A DNA stretch of 10,705 nt from NCBI GenBank assembly GCA_964385645.1, contig CAYLPT010000164.1, positions 1 to 10,705 on the forward strand. Reading direction: 5' to 3'. Position numbers and translations under genes: made by a program. The DNA is from CAYLPT01 sp964385645. GTDB taxonomy: Bacteria; Armatimonadota; Hebobacteria; Hebobacterales; Hebobacteraceae. The notes below the pieces were generated by a model. That model was not told the origin of the DNA and made no database searches. It saw only the letters and a program-made list of their open reading frames with translations. Below, piece by piece: positions 5,881-10,705 of the stretch. The stretch's first letter is position 1; each line of letters starts with the position of its first letter.

Positions 5881-6516
5881 CTACGGGCTAGGGCTGGTCA
5901 GCCAGGGGTTGGTGCGGAGCTCGCGGCCGATGGTGGTCGTGGGGCCGTGGCCGGGGTAGACGGTGAGGGCGGGGTCGAGGCTGGCGAGGCGCGCGAGGGA
6001 CTCCATCATCGCCCGCTCGTCGCCGCCGGGCAGGTCCATGCGGCCAATGCCGCCGGCGAAGAGGCAGTCACCGGAGAATAGGGCTCCCTCGCCCAGCAGA
6101 CAGATGCTCCCCGGCGTGTGCCCCGGTGTGTGCAGCACAGTCAGCTCGGGCCCGCCCTCGCCGACCGAGATCAGGTCGCCTTCGCTGAGCATCTGATCGG
6201 CCGCCACGTTATCCTGCGGGAAGCCGAACAGCGCGGCGCCGCTGAGGGTGGGGTCGGAGAGCATCGGCGCGTCGAGGCGGTGCACCGCGAGCGGCGCGCC
6301 CGTGCGTTCCTTGAGCTGGGCCAGGCACTCGGTGTGATCGCGGTGGCCGTGGGTGGCGACGATCAGGGTGATGCGCACCCCGTGACGGTGGGCTGCGCCC
6401 GTGATATCCGCGGCCTCCCCTGCGGCGTCCACGAGGAGCGCCTCCGCCGCGCCCTCCTCCCAGGCCAGGTAGCAGTTGGTCGCGAGCGGCCCGAGGCAGA
6501 GCCCAACGACCCTCAT
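5881..6516 (-). CDS. MBL-fold metallohydrolase, glyoxalase II-like
   Basis: A 211-residue cytoplasmic hydrolase of the metallo-beta-lactamase fold, of the short glyoxalase II-like (YcbL-type) group. The dinuclear metal site is complete: THGHRDH at 55-61 (His56, His58, Asp60, His61), HTPGHTPGS with His133, SGDCLFAGGIGR with Asp150, and YPGHGPTTTIGRE with His190. These motifs and the length match family members that hydrolyse thioesters such as S-lactoylglutathione or related thiol adducts. The long C-terminal substrate domain of classical glyoxalase II is absent, so the substrate is open. The ATG at 6516 overlaps the TGA of the TPR gene as ATGA, showing translational coupling. It is the last gene of this unit and ends 55 bases before the -10 of the tRNA promoter. 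Confidence 0.92.
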   Translation of the reverse strand: MRVVGLCLGPLATNCYLAWEEGAAEALLVDAAGEAADITGAAHRHGVRITLIVATHGHRDHTECLAQLKERTGAPLAVHRLDAPMLSDPTLSGAALFGFPQDNVAADQMLSEGDLISVGEGGPELTVLHTPGHTPGSICLLGEGALFSGDCLFAGGIGRMDLPGGDERAMMESLARLASLDPALTVYPGHGPTTTIGRELRTNPWLTSPSP

Positions 6517-7418
6517 ACCGCGCCCGCGTATCCGGCGGCTGCGCGATTGGCCTCGAGGCGCCGCCGGCCCACGAACTCGATCTCGTAGCTGTCGAGCTCG
6601 CCGGCCTTCTCGAGCAGGCGGCCGGCCTCGTCCTCGAGGCCGGCCTCGGCATAGGCGTCGGCGAGCAGGACCAGATAGCAGCGGTTGCGCGGCTCGGCCT
6701 CCAGCGCGGCGCGCAGCGCGTCCACCGCCTGCACCACCCGGCCGGCGGCCAGACAGGCCACGCCGTAGCGCACCAGGTAGTAGCTGTCGAAGGGTGCGAT
6801 GCGGGTGGCGGCGAGCAGCTCCTCGACGGCCTCGGTGAGGCGGCCGAGCCTGAGGTACAGGTCGCCCAGGCGGAAGTGGTAGTAGGCCTCGCTGGGCGCG
6901 AGGGCCACCGTCTTGAGGAGCTCCTCGAGGGCGGCCTCGAGGTGGCCGATGCTCTGGTAGGTGTCGGCGAGCTTGAAGCGGTAGTAGGCGCGGTTGGGCT
7001 CGGACTTGACGGCGATGCGATACTGCTCGAGGGCCTGCGCGTTCATGCAGAAGCGGCGGTAGAGGTCGCCCAGGCTGACGCGGGGCTCGGGCAGGGCGGG
7101 GTCGAGCTTGACCGCCTTTCGGTAGCTTGCCATCGCCTGCTCGAGCATGCCCTTCAGCAGGTAGCTGTCGCCGAGGCGGGTGCGAAAGAGGGCGTTGCCC
7201 TGGTCCATCTTGACGGCGCGCCTGTACTCGCCGATGGCGCGGCCGATCTTGCCGGCGGAGATGTAGAAGTCGCCGAGGCGCATGCGGAGGTAGGCCGTGC
7301 GGGCCTGGAGCGCCATGTCCTCGTGGCGCCGCTGCTCGTCCTCGGCCCTCATCTCCCGGTCGTGCCGGAGGGCCCGTTCTCGTTCGTACCGGTCGCCGAC
7401 CTCGATCTCGATCACCAC
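6513..7418 (-). CDS. Seven-repeat TPR protein
   Basis: A 301-residue protein almost wholly made of tetratricopeptide repeats, which form superhelical scaffolds for protein binding. A charged N-terminal helix of about 39 residues (Arg, Glu and Asp rich) comes first. Seven 34-residue repeats then follow with no gap: 40-73, 74-107, 108-141, 142-175, 176-209, 210-243 and 244-277. Most carry the pattern LGDxY...GxxxxAxxxYRxAVKxxP. A short tail, 278-301, follows. No signal peptide or membrane helix is seen, so it is probably cytoplasmic. The start is uncertain: two adjacent GTG codons at 7418 and 7415 follow a weak GGGA, and either fits. It lies 20 bases after the NTF2-like gene and overlaps the hydrolase gene by four bases, so it may scaffold one of those partners; that is inference. 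Confidence 0.88.
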   Translation of the reverse strand: MVIEIEVGDRYERERALRHDREMRAEDEQRRHEDMALQARTAYLRMRLGDFYISAGKIGRAIGEYRRAVKMDQGNALFRTRLGDSYLLKGMLEQAMASYRKAVKLDPALPEPRVSLGDLYRRFCMNAQALEQYRIAVKSEPNRAYYRFKLADTYQSIGHLEAALEELLKTVALAPSEAYYHFRLGDLYLRLGRLTEAVEELLAATRIAPFDSYYLVRYGVACLAAGRVVQAVDALRAALEAEPRNRCYLVLLADAYAEAGLEDEAGRLLEKAGELDSYEIEFVGRRRLEANRAAAGYAGAV

Positions 7419-7438
7419 TCTGTCCCTGCCGGCCGCTC

Positions 7439-7927
7439 CTACAGGTACTCCTCGAGGAACAGCTCCGGGTCGTAGCCGGTCACCGACTTGACCAGCCACA
7501 CCCTTCTGAGCCCTCGCCAGCGGCGCTCGAACTCGACGGCCAGCTCGAGCCCCAGCGGAATGCTCGGCCCGCCCTCGAGCTCCAGGTGGACCACCACGTC
7601 GAAGCGCCCCAGCGCCCTCGGCGGGTGGATCTGGAGCTGGTAGTCCTCGATCACCACCTCCGCTTGGCTCGCGCTGCGCGCCCACTGGGCGGCGAGGCGC
7701 CAGACCTTGTCCCGGTCCATGCCACCCTCGCCGACAAAGTCGGGCGAGACACAGCGCATGATCTCCTTCACCGACTTGGTCTCGATCCCTCGCTCGGCCC
7801 TGGCGACGACCTCCTCGATGCGCTCCCGGTCGCTCGGCCCGACCTGTGTGACGAACCATGCGGCGGCCGCCCCCAGGATCACGCCGAGCGCCACCGCGAT
7901 GGAGCGCCTGCGCCGTACCCTGACCAT
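7439..7927 (-). CDS. Membrane-anchored NTF2-like protein of unknown function
   Basis: A 162-residue protein. A basic N-terminus (RVRRRR) precedes one hydrophobic segment at about 9-28, giving a signal anchor with the rest outside the cytoplasm. Residues about 33-155 have the helix-helix-sheet order of an NTF2/SnoaL-like fold: ERIEEVVARAERGIETKSVK with VSPDFVGEGG, then alternating strands such as RFDVVVHLELEG and LGLELAVEFERRW. No catalytic residues can be named, and the fold call is from pattern only. The ATG at 7927 is preceded by AGGGG at short spacing. It is the first gene of a three-gene unit and diverges from the polynucleotide kinase gene. Confidence 0.7.
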   Translation of the reverse strand: MVRVRRRRSIAVALGVILGAAAAWFVTQVGPSDRERIEEVVARAERGIETKSVKEIMRCVSPDFVGEGGMDRDKVWRLAAQWARSASQAEVVIEDYQLQIHPPRALGRFDVVVHLELEGGPSIPLGLELAVEFERRWRGLRRVWLVKSVTGYDPELFLEEYL

Positions 7928-7936
7928 GACCCCTGT

Positions 7937-7965
7937 ATTCTACCTGGGGAGCGCGCCGGACGCAA
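7937..7965 (-). promoter_or_regulatory. Candidate promoter for the NTF2-like/TPR/hydrolase unit
   Basis: On the minus strand TTGCGT (7965-7960) and TAGAAT (7942-7937) lie 17 bases apart. The -10 matches five of six consensus bases and the -35 matches its TTG half. The expected start falls only a few bases before the ATG at 7927, so the leader would be very short. The site is plausible and lies in the only spacer of this divergent gene pair, but it is weak in the -35. Confidence 0.4.
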
Positions 7966-8008
7966 GCGCCAGGGGCCGGGGGAACTCGCAGGATGGCCCG
8001 CGGCGGCG

Positions 8009-9130
8009 ATGGAAACCCTAGCTGAGGCGGAGGACGGCATAGATCCGATGGGCCAAGGGCAGTCGCTGGACATCCCGCGCTCTTGGGCGCCGGCCCTGGA
8101 GGCGGCCCGCGCCGGGGGCGTGTTGCTGCTGCTGGGAGCGGTGGACTCGGGCAAGAGCACGCTTGCGGCTGTCCTGGCGCGGGCCGCGCGGGAGGCCGGC
8201 CGGCGGGTGGCGGTCGTGGACGCGGATGTGGGGCAGTCCAGCATCGGCCCCCCGGCCTGCGTGGGGCTCGGCTGGGTGGAGTCTCCCCCGGAGGCGCTGG
8301 AGGATCTAGCTCCCGCGGCCCTCGACTTCGTCGGGGTCTCGTCGCCTCCGGGCCGGCTGCTGGACTGTGTGGCCAGCGCCCACTCCATGGTGCGCGCGGC
8401 GCGGGAGGGCGGCGCGGAGACGGTGATTGTGGACACCACAGGCCTGATCGCGGGGCCGATCGCGCGGGCGCTGAAGGCGGCGAAGGTCCGCACGCTCGAC
8501 CCCGATTGGCTGGTGGCCGTGCAGGCGGAGGGCGAGGTCGAGCACCTGCTGGCGCCCTATGCCCGGCGGAGCCGGCCGGCGGTGCTGCGGCTGGCGCGCT
8601 CGCGGCGCGCGAAGCCGCGCAGTCGGGAGGAGCGCGCCGCCCGCCGCCAGCGCGCGTTCGCGCACCACTTCGCTGGCGGTAAGGTGTGGGCGCCGCGGTG
8701 GGACGAGGCGCCGATCGAGAACAGCGCCTGGACGAGCGGGGAGGCGATCCCCGGGCACGTGCTCTCGTATTGCGAGGAAGCGCTCGGCTGTGAGGTTCTG
8801 TACGCCGAGCGGCTGCCGGACGGCCTGCTGGCTATCTGCGCCGGCCCGACCGACCCGGGAGGGGTCCGTGCGCTGCGGGAGAGCTTCGGCGGCGCGGTCC
8901 GGGCGGTGCAGGCCCGCGATCTGTCGAACCTGCTGGTGGGCCTGCTGGGGCCGGGCGGCGAGACGCTGGGCCTGGGGGTTCTGGAGACCGCGGACTTCCG
9001 CGCCCGCGCCCTGAGCATCTACACCGCGGTGTCCGAGCCGGAGCGGGCCCGGGGACTGCGGCTGGGGGCCATGCGGGTGGCGCGGGATGGCACAGAGCAG
9101 GGCTGGAACGAGCCGGGGGCGCTGGGGTGA
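8009..9130 (+). CDS. Clp1/Grc3-type polynucleotide 5'-kinase
   Basis: A 373-residue P-loop protein of the Clp1/Grc3/Nol9 family. Characterised members use ATP or GTP to phosphorylate 5'-OH ends of RNA or DNA. The Walker A motif GAVDSGKST is at 43-51, and the family's hallmark DADVGQSSIGPP at 71-82. VIVDTTGLI follows at 139-147, and DPDWLVAVQ with an Arg-rich stretch (186-215, RSRRAKPRSREERAARR) lies where the lid and substrate-binding region should be. A C-terminal domain from about 245 to 358 fits the extra domain seen in this family. The start is uncertain: ATG 8009 lacks a good ribosome-binding site, while ATG 8048 has GGAGGA 13 bases upstream; both precede the conserved domain. It leads a plus-strand operon, 20 bases before the phosphatase gene. 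Cellular substrate unknown; a GTPase role is the alternative. Confidence 0.85.
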   Translation: METLAEAEDGIDPMGQGQSLDIPRSWAPALEAARAGGVLLLLGAVDSGKSTLAAVLARAAREAGRRVAVVDADVGQSSIGPPACVGLGWVESPPEALEDLAPAALDFVGVSSPPGRLLDCVASAHSMVRAAREGGAETVIVDTTGLIAGPIARALKAAKVRTLDPDWLVAVQAEGEVEHLLAPYARRSRPAVLRLARSRRAKPRSREERAARRQRAFAHHFAGGKVWAPRWDEAPIENSAWTSGEAIPGHVLSYCEEALGCEVLYAERLPDGLLAICAGPTDPGGVRALRESFGGAVRAVQARDLSNLLVGLLGPGGETLGLGVLETADFRARALSIYTAVSEPERARGLRLGAMRVARDGTEQGWNEPGALG

Positions 9131-9150
9131 GCGGTGCGGCAGGAGAGAGG

Positions 9151-9786
9151 ATGAGCGCCGAGCAGCCTGAGACGACTATCATCCTGGTCCGCCATGGCGA
9201 GACAGAGTGGAATGCAGGCGACCGGTTCCAGGGGCAGCAGGACTCGCCGCTGAGCGCGCTGGGGCGGAGTCAGGCGCAGCGGGCGGCGGGGCGACTGGCG
9301 GGGCTGCCCGTCGCCGCGGTGTACTCAAGCGACCTGGGGCGGGCGCGCGCGGTGGCCGACGCCATCGCGGCCAGGCATGGGCTGGCCGTGCGCGCTCGGG
9401 CTGACCTGCGGGAGCGCGACTACGGAGTGCTGGAGGGGAAGACGCTCGCGGCCGCCGCGCAGACGGAGGGGGAGTGGCTCGTCGCCTGGCGGAAGGACCC
9501 GCAGCGATGCGCTCCGCCGGGCGGAGAGACGCAGCCGGAGATGCGGGCGCGCGTGATGCGCGCCCTGGGGGAGATCGCGGCGGCCCACCCGGGGGAGATC
9601 GTGGTGGTGGTGACCCACGGTGGGCCGATCAAGTCGGCGGTGCTCGACGTACTGGGGGCGCCGCTGGAGCGGTGGCGGCGGACCTTCGTCGCCAACGGCT
9701 CCCTGACCGTGCTGCGGGGGAGGCCGGAGCTGCTGCGGCTGGTGAGCTTCAACGACACCTGCCACCTTGAGGGGGAGGCGGAGTGA
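9151..9786 (+). CDS. Histidine phosphatase family protein (possible CobC-like)
   Basis: A 211-residue member of the histidine phosphatase (phosphoglycerate mutase-like) superfamily. The active site is complete: LVRHGETEWN with Arg14 and the phospho-acceptor His15, SSDLGRARAVADAI with Arg64, LRERDYGVLEG with acid Glu88, and VVTHGG with His156. GpmB, PhoE, alpha-ribazole phosphatase (CobC) and similar enzymes share this layout and are hard to separate by motif. The gene next door makes adenosylcorrinoids, which favours a CobC-like role in the lower-ligand part of cobalamin synthesis; this is inference from context. The ATG at 9151 is preferred because AGGAGAG lies just before it. An in-frame GTG at 9127 overlapping the previous TGA is the alternative. 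It follows the kinase gene by 20 bases and the next gene by 17. Confidence 0.9.
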   Translation: MSAEQPETTIILVRHGETEWNAGDRFQGQQDSPLSALGRSQAQRAAGRLAGLPVAAVYSSDLGRARAVADAIAARHGLAVRARADLRERDYGVLEGKTLAAAAQTEGEWLVAWRKDPQRCAPPGGETQPEMRARVMRALGEIAAAHPGEIVVVVTHGGPIKSAVLDVLGAPLERWRRTFVANGSLTVLRGRPELLRLVSFNDTCHLEGEAE

Positions 9787-9803
9787 CGCGCGGGGAGGCC
9801 GGG

Positions 9804-10370
9804 ATGGCGCGCTTGAGCGAGGGCCTGGTGGAGGTCTACACGGGCGACGGGAAGGGCAAGACGACGGCGGCGTTCGGGCTTGCGCTAAGGGCCGTGGGGC
9901 AGGGGCTGCGGGTGTGTGTGGTGCAGCTCATGAAGAAGGGCTGGGAATCGGGGGAGGGGAAGGCGGGGGCGCGGCTGGCGCCCGAGCTCGAGGTGCACGC
10001 CTTCGGGGCCGAGCGCTGGGGGGACCGTCGCGCGGCGGGTGAGGATGCGCCCTGGTGGATGCTGCCCCCGTCGGAGGAGGACCGCGCTCAAGCCCGCGAG
10101 GCGCTGGCGTTCGCGCAGCGAGCGGCGCGGGAGGGGCGCTGCGATCTGGTGGTCGTGGACGAGATCTTTCCGGCCCTCAAGCAGGGGCTGGTGGCGCTGC
10201 CGGAGGTGCTCTCACTGATCCGCGGGAGAGCGCGCCACGTGGAGCTGGTGCTCACAGGCCGGGACGCGCCGAAGGAGGTGTGCGAGGCCGCCGACCTGGT
10301 GACGGAGATGCAGGCCGTGAAGCACCCGTACCAGCGGGGGGTGAGGGCCCGGCCTGGGATCGAGTATTGA
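9804..10370 (+). CDS. cobO: Cob(I)yrinic acid a,c-diamide adenosyltransferase, CobA/CobO/BtuR type
   Basis: A 188-residue enzyme that transfers adenosine from ATP to cob(I)alamin-type corrinoids, forming the coenzyme B12 precursor. The family P-loop is GDGKGKTTAA at 14-23, after VEVYT. LVVVDEIFPALKQGLV at 115-130 is the Walker B region. The C-terminal signature is complete: VLTGRDAP at 149-156, ADLVTEMQAVKHPYQRG at 163-179 and the ending GIEY. Length matches the family. Two starts are credible: ATG 9804 with GGGGAGG 5 bases upstream, and GTG 9783 with GGGGGAGG upstream and a GTGA overlap with the phosphatase stop. The ATG is chosen because the conserved part starts right after it. No other cobalamin synthesis gene is in view, so the protein may serve de novo synthesis or salvage. 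Confidence 0.95.
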   Translation: MARLSEGLVEVYTGDGKGKTTAAFGLALRAVGQGLRVCVVQLMKKGWESGEGKAGARLAPELEVHAFGAERWGDRRAAGEDAPWWMLPPSEEDRAQAREALAFAQRAAREGRCDLVVVDEIFPALKQGLVALPEVLSLIRGRARHVELVLTGRDAPKEVCEAADLVTEMQAVKHPYQRGVRARPGIEY

Positions 10371-10389
10371 CTACAGAGGGAGGGGCGCG

Positions 10390-10705
10390 ATGACGAGGGA
10401 AGAGCTGGCGAAGGCGATAAGGACGTGCGCTTATCTGGAGGGCGACTTCGTGCTTAGCTCGGGGAAGCGCAGCAAATACTACCTCGATAAGTGGCGCTTG
10501 GTAACTGATCCGGAACTGCTGCGGGAGATCGCGCGCGGGCTGGCCTTGCTCATGCCCTCGCCGGCGCCGGACCGGCTTGCGGGCGTGGAGCTGGGCGGGG
10601 TTCCGCTGGCGGCCGCGCTCGCCCTCGAGACGGGCATCCCCTATCTGGTGGTCCGCCGGGAGGCGAAGGGATACGGCACGGGGCGGGAGGTGGAGGGGAT
10701 GATGG
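10390..10705 (+). CDS. pyrE: Orotate phosphoribosyltransferase, 5' part
   Basis: The first 105 codons of an enzyme that joins orotate to PRPP to make orotidine monophosphate, the fifth step of pyrimidine synthesis. The gene runs off the right edge. Hallmarks in order are LSSGKRSKYYLDKWRLVTDP at about residues 21-40, GVELGGVPLAAALALE at about 62-77, and the catalytic-loop block VVRREAKGYGTGREVEG at about 85-101. The PRPP-binding motif near residue 120 lies beyond the window. The ATG at 10390 has GGGAGGGG upstream and follows the adenosyltransferase gene by 19 bases, so it looks like part of the same operon. Nothing resembling a PyrR site or attenuator is visible in the 19-base gap. Confidence 0.95.
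   Translation, partial: MTREELAKAIRTCAYLEGDFVLSSGKRSKYYLDKWRLVTDPELLREIARGLALLMPSPAPDRLAGVELGGVPLAAALALETGIPYLVVRREAKGYGTGREVEGMM

Noticed and set aside
7586..8008. In-frame N-terminal extension of the polynucleotide kinase
   Set aside because: The extra 141 residues are antisense to the NTF2-like gene, are His/Asp/Arg-rich and show no family similarity; the conserved domain starts after 8009.

Overview
The window is dense, bacterial and very GC-rich (about 70% by eye). Most genes have Shine-Dalgarno starts, are packed head-to-tail with ATGA overlaps or gaps of about 20 bases, and are metabolic or envelope genes rather than mobile DNA. No insertion sequence, phage gene or CRISPR array was seen. 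No single gene fixes the phylum. The tRNA lacks an encoded CCA end, and the mix of a Clp1/Grc3-like kinase, many TPR proteins and a cytidylate-kinase-like protein suggests a non-model, deep-branching environmental bacterium. That placement is inference.

Layout. At the left edge (1-163, plus) is the tail of a gene that may end in a degenerate GGDEF-type domain. It converges on a long minus-strand block. Read in its own direction, the block starts with a three-gene unit at 7927-5881: a membrane-anchored NTF2-like protein, a protein of seven perfect 34-residue TPRs, and a glyoxalase II-like metallo-beta-lactamase-fold hydrolase. Next comes a CAT-anticodon tRNA (5802-5731) with its own extended -10 promoter. 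Directly behind it are an exported beta-propeller-like protein, a ZIP metal transporter, a CDF metal transporter, an exported TPR-thioredoxin protein, its paralogue with a Glu/Trp-rich tail, and a cytidylate-kinase-like protein.

The right part (from about 8009, plus) is a separate operon diverging from the NTF2-like gene. It encodes a Clp1/Grc3-type polynucleotide kinase, a histidine phosphatase, a corrinoid adenosyltransferase and the start of pyrE, which runs off the window.

How the genes may work together. ZIP normally imports metal to the cytosol and CDF exports it, so the tRNA-headed cluster looks like a divalent-metal homeostasis unit with three exported accessory proteins. The plus operon mixes nucleic-acid end chemistry, corrinoid activation and pyrimidine synthesis, and may simply be co-expressed housekeeping genes. 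The least ordinary points are the bacterial Clp1/Grc3-like kinase, the tandem TPR paralogues with different C-termini, and a set of complementary segments around the tRNA that could mask the ribosome-binding site of the next gene.
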